This document shows, one piece after another, positions 47,451 to 56,714 of a stretch of 64,000 nt of DNA (within the stretch, counting starts at the first letter, position 1; each line of letters begins with the position of its first letter). The stretch is taken from NCBI GenBank assembly GCA_964358855.1, contig CAYHQQ010000012.1, positions 1 through 64,000 on the forward strand, given 5' to 3'. This DNA is from UBA2396 sp038042175 (GTDB taxonomy: Bacteria > Planctomycetota > Phycisphaerae > Phycisphaerales > UBA1924). The position numbers and the translations under genes are program-made. The notes under the pieces are model-generated. The model was not told where the DNA came from. It ran no database searches and saw only the letters and a list, made by a program, of their open reading frames with translations.

Positions 47451-47918
47451 ATGGGCGAGTATCAACGCCGGGAAACCTTTTGTCCGCGTGCGATCAGGGC
47501 GACGGGCATCCTCCAGCACGACGGCTGGCGGCTCAAGGGTTACGACATCACTCTCGACGCCTCGCCGGTGAACCAGAGCGACTACCACACCGGGGTTTCG
47601 CTCGCTCTGGCGGCGCTGCCTCGACCGGCCGTCGCCGCCGATCGTCCGGGCGTCGGATTCTTGATCCGCCACTCGGGACGCACGGTGCGATACGTCGTGC
47701 TGGTCTGGTGGGACAATCAGAACGAGCTGCTCAACCGCGTCTTCGTCCGCGATGTCGCCGCGGGAACGCCCTGGCGCGAAGCGGCCGGCGTGTACTCGTT
47801 TTGCGTCTGGGACATGGAGGTGCTCTGGCACGAGCGTTGTGCGTACGTCCGCCACGTGCTCTCGACGCACGGTTCCCCTGACGTGCCAGGCTACCTGGGC
47901 GATCAGATGGTCTCTTGA
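47451..47918 (+). CDS. Conserved-looking protein of unknown function
   Basis: Protein of 155 aa, rich in aromatic residues, with no signal or membrane segment and no family recognised. Features: GWRLKGYDITLD, IRHSGRTVRYVVLVWWDNQNEL and a Trp/Cys-rich FCVWDMEVLWHERCAYV. Divergent from the aminotransferase (121 bp). Codon use looks like that of its neighbours. Confidence 0.6.
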   Translation: MGEYQRRETFCPRAIRATGILQHDGWRLKGYDITLDASPVNQSDYHTGVSLALAALPRPAVAADRPGVGFLIRHSGRTVRYVVLVWWDNQNELLNRVFVRDVAAGTPWREAAGVYSFCVWDMEVLWHERCAYVRHVLSTHGSPDVPGYLGDQMVS

Positions 47919-47956
47919 GTGAATCGCCCCGGGCACCCGCGCGCGAGCGCGTAAAA

Positions 47957-47982
47957 GAGGACAGTTGCGAGCAACTGTCCTC
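47957..47982. terminator. Strong bidirectional terminator hairpin
   Basis: Perfect 11-bp arms (47957-47967 and 47972-47982, GAGGACAGTTG and complement), 4-base loop CGAG, between two convergent genes. On the minus strand TTTTAC follows, so it mainly ends the DUF3606 transcript. Confidence 0.8.
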
Positions 47983-48020
47983 ATCCCTGAGCCCCCGTTC
48001 ACAATGTGGTCACGCGTCGA

Positions 48021-48212
48021 TCAGACGTGCTGCGCCTTGCCCAGCAGGTGCTTCTCGACGTCTTCCGACAGAATGCCGACCGCTTTCACAGCATCGGCCA
48101 ACTGTTCGGGCGTGCACCCGAACTTGCCACACCAGTACTTGACCTCGTAATCTTCCTTCACGTTTACACGACCTGCATCGGCCGGACCACGCTTGGATTT
48201 GTCATCGGACAT
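48021..48212 (-). CDS. DUF3606-like small protein
   Basis: Protein of 63 aa. It has the DUF3606 pattern: short basic lead, YEVKYWCGKFGCTPEQLADAVKAVG. AAGGAG lies 8 nt before the ATG at 48212, making this a confident small gene although the frame extends upstream. Members are often small proteins of unknown role. Confidence 0.75.
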   Translation of the reverse strand: MSDDKSKRGPADAGRVNVKEDYEVKYWCGKFGCTPEQLADAVKAVGILSEDVEKHLLGKAQHV

Positions 48213-48296
48213 GGGATACTCCTTGTACTGCTGTCTCCGCTGGAACTTGACCAATCGAACGGACGCGGCCCGACAAGGGCTCGCCCGGGAACGCTC

Positions 48297-48533
48297 TCAG
48301 GACCGCCCGGACGCGAACGCCCGTTCCATCCTTTTCTCGTAGTCCTCGTAGGTCTTCCTGACGCCCAGGAGTACCTCGGCGGTCATCTCGAAAATGGCCT
48401 TCGCCTGCGGCTCATCGACCTTGCCCACATCCGCCCGGGCGTGGGCGATGATCTCCACGAGCATCGCCCTGATGTGGGCCGTGTGACGCAAGGGGTCGGA
48501 TTCGGGGAGGCTGGTGTCGGGCTTGAACTGCAT
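48297..48533 (-). CDS. Small hypothetical protein
   Basis: Protein of 78 aa, mostly helical and charged, from ATG 48533 with CGGAG 9 nt upstream. Nothing recognised. No membrane segment; it lies 84 bp upstream of the DUF3606 gene on the same strand and may share its transcript. Confidence 0.5.
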   Translation of the reverse strand: MQFKPDTSLPESDPLRHTAHIRAMLVEIIAHARADVGKVDEPQAKAIFEMTAEVLLGVRKTYEDYEKRMERAFASGRS

Positions 48534-48769
48534 CGGTTTGCTCCGGATAGGCCGCACATGGTCATACGCCGGTGAGACCGCCGAGTCATGAGCGCACGAT
48601 GAAACCAAGGACATCTCCGCCGTCACCTTGCACCGGCGCAGCAGGGACATCCGGCTCCGCCGCCGAGCGATCGTGACCATCCGGACCTATCGCGCTTCGC
48701 CAGGTGCGCGGGGCCCCTCAAGCCGAGGCACGCCCCCGCAATCCAGCCCCAGAACGAGCTCGCTTTGCC

Positions 48770-50587
48770 TCATGCCGGCGGCAAATGGGCTTTCTGATTG
48801 ACGATGGTCCTGGCCTGCACCAGCGCGTCGTCGAGGTTCTCGTGTATGTTCTCCAGCCCGATCGCGACGTCCATCCCCACTCGAACCATCTCAAAGAGCG
48901 GGTGCGCGTGCACGCCGCCGAGCAGGAGACGCGTGCCGTGCTTCACGCACCGCGAGTGGAACTCGCGCAGGGCGTTGAGGCCCGTCGCGTCGATGTGCGG
49001 CACGTACCGCATCCGAAGGATGATCACCTTGGGCGGCTTCTCGATCTGATCCAGCGCGTTGCGGAGGTTGTTGGCGACGCCAAAGAAGAACGGCCCGTTG
49101 ATCTCGTACACCTCGACGCCCTCGGGCACCCGCTTCTCGCGGACCGAGCCGGGATCCTTGGGGTCCAGCGCCTCGGTCTCCTGACCCTCCTCGATCTCCT
49201 CGGTCATGCCCGTCACGGTCGTGACCTGTGCCATCCGGCGCATGAAGAGGATCGCGGCGAGCAGGATGCCCGTGCCCACCGCGAGCGTGAGGTCGAAAAG
49301 CACTGTCAGGCCGAAGGTCGTCAGGAGCACCAGAACATCGGGCTTGGGAGCCTTCAGGAGCCTCCCAAAGTGTTCGAGCTCGCTGACCTTCCACGCCACC
49401 ATCACCAGGATCGCCGCCAGCGACGCCAGCGGCACGGCCTTGGCCAAAGGGGCCAGGCCCACCATGAACGCGAGGATGAAGACGGCGTGCAGCATGCCCG
49501 AGACGGGGGTTTTCCCGCCGCTGCGGATGTTGGCCGCGGTGCGGGCGATCGCACCCGTCGCCGGGAGGCCGAAGAAGAGGGCGCTGGCGATGTTGGCGGT
49601 TCCCTGTGCGACGAGTTCCTGATCGGAGCGATGTCGATAGCCGGTCATGCCGTCGGCGACGACGGCCGAGAGCAGGCTCTCGATCGCCCCCAGGAACGCG
49701 ATCGCCGAGGCCGACGGGATGAGGTCGCGCACCATCTGGAAGGACATCGCCGGGAAGTGCGGGGCCGGAAGGTTCGACGGAATGCCGCCGAAGCGTGTGC
49801 CGATGGTCTCGACGATCGGCCGGGTGTGTTCGCCGTCAAAGACCTGAATGGTCTCCGACCAGCCCATGAGCTTGACGACGATCGCGCTGAGCCCCACCGC
49901 GACGATGGCCGCGGGGACGCGCGGAGCGACGCGGCGGAGCAGCCCCAGCATCACCAGCGAGCCCAGGGCGATCGCTACGCTGTGCCAATTCACGGTGTCC
50001 TTGCAGCTCCAGAAGAGCTCAAGCTTGCCGATGAACTCTGCGGGAATCGTCGCGGGCCTACCCTCGGGTGTGAGCACGGTGAGTCCGAAGAAGTCCTTGA
50101 TCTGCGAGGCCAGGATCACCACGCCGATGCCCGCGGTGAATCCCGCGGTCACCGGGTAGGGCACGAACTTGATGACCCCGCCGAAGCGAAACGCACCCAG
50201 CAGGATCAGGATCACACCCGCCATGCACGTGGCGACCACCAGCCCCTGGTACCCGTGCGTCGAGCAGATTCCAAAGACCAGCGGCATGAAGGCAGCCGTC
50301 GGCCCGCCGATCTGGAACCGCGATCCGCCCAGGGCGGAGATGAGAAACCCCGCGATGACGGCCGTGAAGAGCCCCATCGCCGGCGGCGTCAGCCAGGGGT
50401 GGAGGGCCGTGAGCTGCTCGGCCACGCTCTGGGGAATGCTGGCGATGCCCAGCGCCATCGCCAGAGGCAGAGCGATCACAGCGACGGTGAGACCGGCAAT
50501 GAGATCGCTCAGAAAGGTCCTGCCGGAGTATCCCTCTCGCAGACAGATCACAAGCTTTGGTGTGTGCCGATCGGCCCATGAAGACAT
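48770..50587 (-). CDS. SulP/SLC26-family anion permease with STAS domain
   Basis: Inner-membrane transporter of 605 aa. Ten or more hydrophobic helices from about residue 27 to 440, with the SulP signature near LPLAMALGIASIP and GSRFQIGGPTAAFMP. A cytoplasmic STAS domain spans about 480-595, with PHIDATGLNAL at its core. Substrate may be sulfate or bicarbonate; sequence alone does not decide. The ATG at 50587 is used; the frame opens another 15 codons upstream. Confidence 0.9.
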   Translation of the reverse strand: MSSWADRHTPKLVICLREGYSGRTFLSDLIAGLTVAVIALPLAMALGIASIPQSVAEQLTALHPWLTPPAMGLFTAVIAGFLISALGGSRFQIGGPTAAFMPLVFGICSTHGYQGLVVATCMAGVILILLGAFRFGGVIKFVPYPVTAGFTAGIGVVILASQIKDFFGLTVLTPEGRPATIPAEFIGKLELFWSCKDTVNWHSVAIALGSLVMLGLLRRVAPRVPAAIVAVGLSAIVVKLMGWSETIQVFDGEHTRPIVETIGTRFGGIPSNLPAPHFPAMSFQMVRDLIPSASAIAFLGAIESLLSAVVADGMTGYRHRSDQELVAQGTANIASALFFGLPATGAIARTAANIRSGGKTPVSGMLHAVFILAFMVGLAPLAKAVPLASLAAILVMVAWKVSELEHFGRLLKAPKPDVLVLLTTFGLTVLFDLTLAVGTGILLAAILFMRRMAQVTTVTGMTEEIEEGQETEALDPKDPGSVREKRVPEGVEVYEINGPFFFGVANNLRNALDQIEKPPKVIILRMRYVPHIDATGLNALREFHSRCVKHGTRLLLGGVHAHPLFEMVRVGMDVAIGLENIHENLDDALVQARTIVNQKAHLPPA

Positions 50588-51078
50588 GAAGCTGAGCCTT
50601 TCCGGTCGCGGTCGGGCGGCCTGCGGTTGCACGGTACGTGCGGGCGAGTCCCGAATTCAAGCGAGCTCAAAGACAGTTCTTCGGCGCGCCGGGGCCTCAT
50701 TGATGAGTGCGATACCTTCGACTACGAGCCCCGAGCGTCAGCGAGCAGGTTCTGAGGACCTCAGGCCTGATCTGGCCAAACTCCAATCGGAGTTCTTACG
50801 CTGCGCGAGCATGGTTTGGTTGACGGCACCTCAAGCAAGGATAGAGTTCTCTCGATTCCGTATCGGGTGGAGGTAAATCAAGCCATGAGCATAAGTGGGT
50901 CCGTGTTCCAGGCAATTGCGATGCATCCCCTCGGATCGTTGCGCAGTGGTTCTCGTGCCAACGTCCCCCGGCCCAAGTCAGAATCAGATCATTCCCGGGT
51001 TCGAGCAACCTTGTTGCCGCGGTCGGCAATACGGTTCGCACCTCCCCAATCGGCACCATTGGTTCCCAGGAACTTCCG
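50588..51078. other. 490-bp intergenic region with repeat fragments
   Basis: No gene found between the permease and the RhuM-like remnant. It contains a dispersed-repeat-like motif (50724-50752), a palindrome TGAGGACCTCA (50753-50763) and a small stem TTGCCG-CGGT-CGGCAA (51014-51029). The region looks like a site where repeats accumulate. Confidence 0.5.
50724..50752. repeat. Planctomycete-style dispersed repeat fragment
   Basis: GAGCCCCGAGCGTCAGCGAG (from 50726) matches a motif I recall as highly repeated in planctomycete intergenic regions. Only one copy lies in this window, so repetition cannot be shown here. Confidence 0.4.
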
Positions 51079-51807
51079 ATGAGCCCCCAACTACCCGACA
51101 ACGCACACCAAGGCCCACGGCCCGAATCGGGCATCATCCTGTACCAGACCGAGGATGGGCGGACCCGCGTCGAATGTCGGTTTGAGGCCGAGACGCTCTG
51201 GCTGACCCAGGCCTTGATGGGCGAGCTGTTCCAAAAGGACGTCCGGACCATCAATGAGCACCTCCTGAACATCTTCGAGGAGGGTGAACTCGACGCTGGA
51301 GCAACTATCCGGAAATTCCGGATAGTTCGCGCCGAGGGCAGCCGCGAGGTCGCCCGCGAGATCGAGCACTACAGCCTCCCCGCGATTCTGGCCGTCGGGT
51401 ATCGCGTTCGCAGCCACCGCGGCACGCAGTTCCGTCAGTGGGCCACCGCCCGTCTCACCGAATTCCTGGTGAAGGGCTTCACCATGGACGACGAGCGCCT
51501 GAAGAACCCGGCAGGCAAGGGGCAGAAGGACTACTTCGACGATCTGCTGGAGCGCAGAATCACCAACATCGGCCGCGTCTCTTGGTACTTGCATTTCGGC
51601 CCCAGCGGGGCCGCGGGGTGTAGCAACGGGTGGAGCGAGTCTTCGAGCGCAACCCGTTGGGAGCGACGATTTGAATTGACTCGCCCCGGATGGGGCGACG
51701 GAGGTCTCGGACTGCAAACGTGCGCCACAACTGCTCCGGCCTCCGGCAAACGCACTGTCGCTGAGAGCACTCGAAAGCAGTCGATTCATCAAGAGGCCCC
51801 GGGATAA
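51079..51807 (+). pseudogene. Truncated RhuM-family gene
   Basis: The first 160 or so residues match the RhuM/virulence-protein family: ESGIILYQTEDG, ETLWLTQALMGELF, VRTINEHLLNIFEEGEL, VGYRVRSHRGTQFRQWAT. RhuM proteins are usually near 330 aa and continue after DDLLER with a conserved helical part. Here, from about 51556, that part is replaced by a Gly/Ser/Arg-rich translation of a GC-palindrome element, and the frame ends at 242 aa overlapping the next gene by 19 bp. Likely a broken gene. RhuM genes are typical accessory, mobile-element-linked genes. Confidence 0.7.
51598..51698. repeat. REP/MITE-like element with three nested palindromes
   Basis: Three stems in 100 bp: GGCCCC-AGC-GGGGCC (51598-51612), CAACGGGT...ACCCGTTG (51624-51631 and 51652-51659), and TCGCCCC-GGAT-GGGGCGA (51681-51698). 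The layout is that of repetitive extragenic palindrome-type elements. It sits exactly where RhuM similarity stops. Confidence 0.6.
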
Positions 51808-52298
51808 TTCGGCCCCATCCCGCACTCCGGGCATGGGACCTCAGGAGTGATCCCGGCTCGGGAATAGCCACACCCAAGGCACTGGTTGTTCCTCGCACGC
51901 GTCACCATCCGATGCGAAGGGCGAAAGAGCACCACGCCGGTGACGAGCAGGACGGGCGCCAGGGGCCACACGCTGTACGCGGTTCCACCCTCCCACGCGC
52001 TTCGGCGACTGCCCCACGCCCACCAGGTCCACGTCCAGGATTGCTCGGGGCCCTTGTCGTGGCTCACGTTGACTCCGCCGCACCAGCCCGTCAACGAACG
52101 ATTCCATGAGTTGGACGACAACTTCTGGACATAGAGCGTTCCATCCCCGACATCCGCGATCCACGAGAGCGTGGAGTAGCCGAACCACCATTTGACGCTG
52201 GCTCCCATGAGAAGTGTCAAGGCCACGCCCGCGGCGAGCAGCGTGAGCCCGATTCGTCTGCGCCAGCGGGTCGAACTCAATGGCTGGGGGCTTGGCAT
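51789..52298 (-). CDS. Small membrane protein with C-terminal zinc ribbon
   Basis: Protein of 169 aa. Two TM helices (about 14-34 and 108-127) flank a Trp-rich extracytoplasmic loop. The C-terminal tail has CLGCGY...CPECG, a CxxC-CxxC zinc ribbon facing the cytoplasm. This membrane-ribbon design recurs in planctomycetes of the Phycisphaerae type, as I recall. Function unknown. Stop is 7 bp downstream-adjacent to the next gene's start region on the same strand. Confidence 0.7.
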   Translation of the reverse strand: MPSPQPLSSTRWRRRIGLTLLAAGVALTLLMGASVKWWFGYSTLSWIADVGDGTLYVQKLSSNSWNRSLTGWCGGVNVSHDKGPEQSWTWTWWAWGSRRSAWEGGTAYSVWPLAPVLLVTGVVLFRPSHRMVTRARNNQCLGCGYSRAGITPEVPCPECGMGPNYPGAS

Positions 52299-52304
52299 GG
52301 GGCC

Positions 52305-53573
52305 TCAGTGCTCGCGCATGCGGGCCGGGTCGTGCAGAAACGCAAAGGGCGTGATCTTCTTGACACTCTGGACGCTCGCCTCGCCCCGGTCGACATAGAC
52401 GCGGAGCGTGTACGCCTCGGGCCCGTCGATGTCGTAGTCATAACAGCGAGCACCGTCGTACAGCTCCGCGTCCGGACATCCGATCAGATCGGTCAGCTCC
52501 TTCATCGTCATGCCGCTGGCGATCTGGCTCGCACCGGCCTGACGCGCGTCGACTGGGACCTGCGCGTTGAACGGGTGTGCCGTGTCCTGTGTCATGAACA
52601 CACCCTGGTGGCTCACCAGGGGGTACAACTGCACGCCGCACCCTGCCAGCGGCGTCTTTCCCATCGAGCGCAGCGCCTCGCGAACCTTGGCCCGCACGCG
52701 CGAGCCGGTGTCGGAGGCGTGCTCCCCAAGGTACTTGTCGATCAGTGTCAGGCGTGCCTCGCACTGCGTCAGCTTCAGAAACCCGACGGTGTGAAGGGCC
52801 GCGGTCAGCTCCCAGTAGACCTTGTAGTCCTTGTCGTCCTTGAGACTCTCGGGGGCTGCGTTGAGCGTGGCGACCGCACGCCGCGTCTCTTCCTCGATGC
52901 TGGCGGTCAGGAGGCGCCGGGTGTCCTCCTTCGCCTCGGCCAGAGCGTCGGGCGAGGCCACGTCGTGGTGCACGCCCAGATCGACATGCTTGCCGGTGCT
53001 CGCATCGATGACCAGCCGGTGATTCCAGTATGGGCGGATGACGAAGTACAGCGCGGCCGCGCCCTTGCCCTTGGCCGGCAAGGTGACGAAGAACCAGTCG
53101 GATTCTTGCGACCAGTGCGGGCCGGCGGTGGAATGCGAGACGTACTTGTCCTGCTCGCTCTTGGGAAACGCCTTGAGCACGTCGGCCTCGCCCCGCTTGC
53201 TTCCATCCGCCGCGTCGAGAATGAGCAGGGTCTCCCAGGAAAGGTGTGCCGCCACGACGCCATCGTCGTTCACGAACACCCCCATCGGCGAACCTTCGGT
53301 GGACCGGACGTAGGAACTCCCCTTCTCCCGCGACATCGGCTGCTTGCGCTCCCACACAACCTTCTTGGTGGTCGTGTCGGTCAGCGTGTACGTGAAATTG
53401 GACGCGAAGGGCCGCGGTCGAGCGCCGGCGTTGTCTGGGCTCTTGGCGTCGATCCGAAACTTCCCGTTGGGCGAGATCGCGAACGAATCCCGGTAGTAAC
53501 GGTCGGTCGCGACCGCGGCCGGGGCCATCGCGGCGACCAGGACGATGGCGGGGAGCACATGGGAAAGGTTCAT
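52305..53573 (-). CDS. Secreted protein of unknown function
   Basis: Exported protein of 422 aa with a clear signal peptide (residues 1-22, VATA-type cleavage). The N-terminal half looks beta-propeller-like (FAISPNGKFRIDA, DDGVVAAHLSW, LLILDAADGS). A mid helical part follows (about 200-300), and the end (GMTMKELTDLIGCPD... YTLRVYVDRG) resembles the SmpA/BamE-like or KOW-free small beta folds, but weakly. I do not recognise a family. Confidence 0.55.
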   Translation of the reverse strand: MNLSHVLPAIVLVAAMAPAAVATDRYYRDSFAISPNGKFRIDAKSPDNAGARPRPFASNFTYTLTDTTTKKVVWERKQPMSREKGSSYVRSTEGSPMGVFVNDDGVVAAHLSWETLLILDAADGSKRGEADVLKAFPKSEQDKYVSHSTAGPHWSQESDWFFVTLPAKGKGAAALYFVIRPYWNHRLVIDASTGKHVDLGVHHDVASPDALAEAKEDTRRLLTASIEEETRRAVATLNAAPESLKDDKDYKVYWELTAALHTVGFLKLTQCEARLTLIDKYLGEHASDTGSRVRAKVREALRSMGKTPLAGCGVQLYPLVSHQGVFMTQDTAHPFNAQVPVDARQAGASQIASGMTMKELTDLIGCPDAELYDGARCYDYDIDGPEAYTLRVYVDRGEASVQSVKKITPFAFLHDPARMREH

Positions 53574-53628
53574 CGGAATCTCCAGTGTGGGGGAATCTGC
53601 TCGGGACCATTCTGGCTTGGGGCGGGAT

Positions 53629-53653
53629 CATGCTTCCCTGAAGGGGAAGCATG
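53629..53653. terminator. Stem-loop ending the pyrimidine operon
   Basis: CATGCTTCCC (53629-53638), five-base loop, GGGAAGCATG (53644-53653): perfect 10-bp arms, 13 bp past the stop of the dehydrogenase gene. No U-tract. Confidence 0.6.
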
Positions 53654-53665
53654 CCACCCGAACAC

Positions 53666-55174
53666 TCAGCTCATCCACGTCTGATCGCGCTGCACCGCCC
53701 ACTTGCTCGTGATCTTGCGCTGACGAGTCCAGAAGCGATAGCCGTCCCAGCCGGTGATGTTCCCGTGCCCGAACAGCGAGTCGTTCCAGCCGCCAAAGCC
53801 AAAGGGCTCCCGCGGCACCGGCACGCCCACGTTGACGCCGCACATGCCGGCTTCCACTCGATCGATGACGCGCCGGGCGACGTCCCCGCTGGTCGTGTAC
53901 ACGCTCGAGGCGTTGCCGTAGGGGTTGGAATTCTCGATCTCGATGGCGTGCTCGATGTTGTCGACGTGAACGATCGAGAGGACCGGGCCGAAGATCTCTT
54001 CCTTGGCCGCGGGCATGTCCATCGTCACGTTGTCGAGGATCGTCGGGCCCATCCAGTAGCCGCCCTTTTCGTTTGCTCCCGCCGCACCGGCGGCCCCGCG
54101 CCCGTCGAGCACCACCTTGGCCCCCTGCTGCTCGGCCTGATCGATGTACCCGCGGATGCGACGCAGGCTCGCCTCGCTGGTGATCGGGCCCAGGTCCTTG
54201 CCCGCCACGATCTTGGCGGCCTTGGCCTTTACGATGTCCAGAATGTGGTCGACCTTACCCACCGCGATCAACACACTCGCCGCCATGCACCGCTGTCCGG
54301 CACAACCGACAAACGACGCGACCACGTTCTCCGCCGTCAGCTCGACATCGGCGTCGGGCACGACCACCAGGTGGTTCTTCGCCCCGCCCAGGCACAGGGC
54401 CCGCTTGCCCGCGATGCCACACCGCGCGTACACGGCCTTGGCAACCTTCGTCGACCCCACAAACCCCACGGCCTTGATTCCCGGATGATCGCACAGAGCC
54501 TCGACCACCTCACGCCCGCCCTGCACGATGTTGAGCACGCCTTTGGGCAGCCCCGCCTCGGTGAACAGATCCGCCAGACGCAGCGACGACAGCGGCACCT
54601 GCTCGCTGGGCTTGAGGATGAAGCTGTTGCCACCCACCAGAGCCTGCGGCAGCATCCACAGCGGCACCATGCACGGGAAGTTGAAGGGAGTCACGCCAGC
54701 AACAACGCCCAGCGGCTCATACACGACCTCGCACGCCACGCCGCGGCTCACCTCGAGCTGGTTTCCGGCCGCCAGGTTGGGCAGTGAGCACCCGTATTCC
54801 ACGCACTCGATCCCCTTCTCGACCTCGGCCTTGGCCTCGGGGAACGTCTTGCCGTTCTCGTGGCTCGCCAGCCACGCCAGCTCCTCGATGTTGCGCGTCA
54901 TGAGCTCGCGCAGCTTGTACAGCACCTGGGCCCGCTCGCGGATCGGCCACTCGCGCCAATCGACAAAGGCGGTGGTACCGGCCTTCACAGCGGCCGCCAC
55001 GTCATCCGCCCCGCTCATCCCAACCGTGCTCATCGCCTTGCCAAAGCGCGGATTGACCACGTCGAGCGTCGACTTGGACGACGCGGGACCCTTCCACTCG
55101 CCCCCGATGAGGTTGCGGGCGGGCGCAAAGGGTGTGAAGTCGTACGTCTTGGCGGGGAAGGTGGCGGTGGACAT
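53666..55174 (-). CDS. mmsA: CoA-acylating methylmalonate/malonate-semialdehyde dehydrogenase
   Basis: Aldehyde dehydrogenase of 502 aa. It has PFNFPCMVPLWMLP (NAD site), FVGSTKVAK and the nucleophile in GQRCMA. The last motif and FGFGGWNDSLFGHGN, near the C-terminus, are typical of the MMSDH group. It would convert malonate semialdehyde, from beta-alanine transamination, to acetyl-CoA. Last gene of the operon, 59 bp after dihydropyrimidinase. AGGAG upstream of the ATG at 55174. Confidence 0.9.
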   Translation of the reverse strand: MSTATFPAKTYDFTPFAPARNLIGGEWKGPASSKSTLDVVNPRFGKAMSTVGMSGADDVAAAVKAGTTAFVDWREWPIRERAQVLYKLRELMTRNIEELAWLASHENGKTFPEAKAEVEKGIECVEYGCSLPNLAAGNQLEVSRGVACEVVYEPLGVVAGVTPFNFPCMVPLWMLPQALVGGNSFILKPSEQVPLSSLRLADLFTEAGLPKGVLNIVQGGREVVEALCDHPGIKAVGFVGSTKVAKAVYARCGIAGKRALCLGGAKNHLVVVPDADVELTAENVVASFVGCAGQRCMAASVLIAVGKVDHILDIVKAKAAKIVAGKDLGPITSEASLRRIRGYIDQAEQQGAKVVLDGRGAAGAAGANEKGGYWMGPTILDNVTMDMPAAKEEIFGPVLSIVHVDNIEHAIEIENSNPYGNASSVYTTSGDVARRVIDRVEAGMCGVNVGVPVPREPFGFGGWNDSLFGHGNITGWDGYRFWTRQRKITSKWAVQRDQTWMS

Positions 55175-55233
55175 GGGGCTCTCCTGGCGGATCACGGCAA
55201 CAGACAAGATCGCAAGACGTGATGCAAACCAGC

Positions 55234-56691
55234 CTAGGGCGCGGGGACCTCTCGAAGGACCGGCTTACGCTCTGCAACCGCATTTCGCAGCCCCTGGGCC
55301 GTCCAATAGTCGGGGAAGCATGGGCGATCGATGTACTTGCCGGTGCCGCGCTCAGTGCGAAGCTGGTCGTTCTCCCAGAGCACGCGACCGCGGCTCAGCG
55401 TGATCGCCGCATTGCCCGTGACACTCATCCCCTCGTAGATATTCGTGTCGACGTTCTGATGGTGCGTCTTGGCCGAGATCGTCCGCGTCTTCGCCGGGTC
55501 CCAAATGACCAGATCCGCATCGCTGCCCGGGGTCACCGCCCCCTTGCGTGGGAAAATGTTGAAGATCTTGGCCGTGTTGGTGCTCGTGATGGCGACAAAC
55601 TCGCTGGGCGTGATCCGCCCCTTGCCCACGCCGTGGTGCCACAGAACGCTCATCCGATCCTCGGCCCCGCCCGTCCCGTTGGGGATCTTGCGGAAGTCGC
55701 CCAGCCCCGCCCTCTTCTGCGGCGTGCAAAAACAGCAGTGATCCGACGCCGTCGTCTGAAGCACTCCACCTTGCAACCCCTTCCACAACGCCGCCTGATG
55801 TTCTTTGGATCGAAACGGCGGACTCATCACGTGGGCCGCCGCCTTGTCCCAGTTGGTGTTGAGGTACACCGAATCGTCGATGACCAGATGCTGCGCGAGC
55901 ACCTCGGCAAAGACCCGCTGCCCTTCGCCCCTGGCCCGCGCCACCGCCTCCATCGCGTCGATGCACGAAGTGTGCACGATGTAGACGGGGACGCCCAGCA
56001 CCTCGGCGATGCGGATCGCTCGGTTGGCGGCTTCGCCCTCGACCTCGGGCGGACGCGAGAGCGGGTGCCCCTCGGGCCCGGTGATCCCTTTCGCGAAAAC
56101 CTCCTGCTGCAGGCGGAAGACCAGCTCCCCGTTCTCGGCGTGCACGGTGCACAGCGCCCCAAGCTCCTTGGCACGCATGAAACTGGAGATCAGCGTGTCG
56201 TCGTCGACCATGATGGCGTTCTTGTACGCCATGAAGTGCTTGAAGCTGTTCACGCCGTGCTCGCGGCAGAGCGTGCCCATCTCGGCTTTGACCGACTCAT
56301 CCCACCACGTCACCGCGACATGGAACGAGTAGTCGGCGGCCGCCTTTTGGGCCCACTCTCGCCACTTCTTGTACGCCCCCACGAGCGATTCCTTGGGGGC
56401 GGGAATCACAAAGTCGATGATCATCGTCGTGCCGCCCGAGGCCGCGGCACTCGTGCCGCTGAAGAAGTCCTCCGACGCGACCGTCCCCATGAACGGCAGC
56501 TCCATGTGCGTGTGCGGATCGATCCCACCGGGCATGACAAACGCCCCCGACGCGTCGATCGTGCGTGTGCCGGCGGGTGCCGCGAGGTTGTCCCCGATCG
56601 CCTGAATGGTCTCACCGACGATGAGAACGTCGGCCCGGCGCTGATGTTCGGCGGTGACGACGCTGCCGCCGCGGATGAGGATGGAGTTCAC
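55234..56691 (-). CDS. hydA: Dihydropyrimidinase (D-hydantoinase)
   Basis: Amidohydrolase of 485 aa, hydrolysing dihydrouracil/dihydrothymine to N-carbamoyl beta-amino acids. Metal ligands: H60 and H62 in DPHTHM, carboxylated K157 in MAYKN, H184 in TVHAEN, a later His in YIVHTS, and Asp in TASDH. All are intact. Sits between the ureidopropionase gene (23 bp) and the dehydrogenase gene. Confidence 0.93.
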   Translation of the reverse strand: MNSILIRGGSVVTAEHQRRADVLIVGETIQAIGDNLAAPAGTRTIDASGAFVMPGGIDPHTHMELPFMGTVASEDFFSGTSAAASGGTTMIIDFVIPAPKESLVGAYKKWREWAQKAAADYSFHVAVTWWDESVKAEMGTLCREHGVNSFKHFMAYKNAIMVDDDTLISSFMRAKELGALCTVHAENGELVFRLQQEVFAKGITGPEGHPLSRPPEVEGEAANRAIRIAEVLGVPVYIVHTSCIDAMEAVARARGEGQRVFAEVLAQHLVIDDSVYLNTNWDKAAAHVMSPPFRSKEHQAALWKGLQGGVLQTTASDHCCFCTPQKRAGLGDFRKIPNGTGGAEDRMSVLWHHGVGKGRITPSEFVAITSTNTAKIFNIFPRKGAVTPGSDADLVIWDPAKTRTISAKTHHQNVDTNIYEGMSVTGNAAITLSRGRVLWENDQLRTERGTGKYIDRPCFPDYWTAQGLRNAVAERKPVLREVPAP

Positions 56692-56714
56692 TGAAGATTC
56701 TCCTGGAGTGTGGT

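Noticed and set aside
48704..50581. 625-residue plus-strand frame opposite the SulP permease
   Set aside because: Asp/Arg/His-rich translation typical of an antisense membrane-protein gene.
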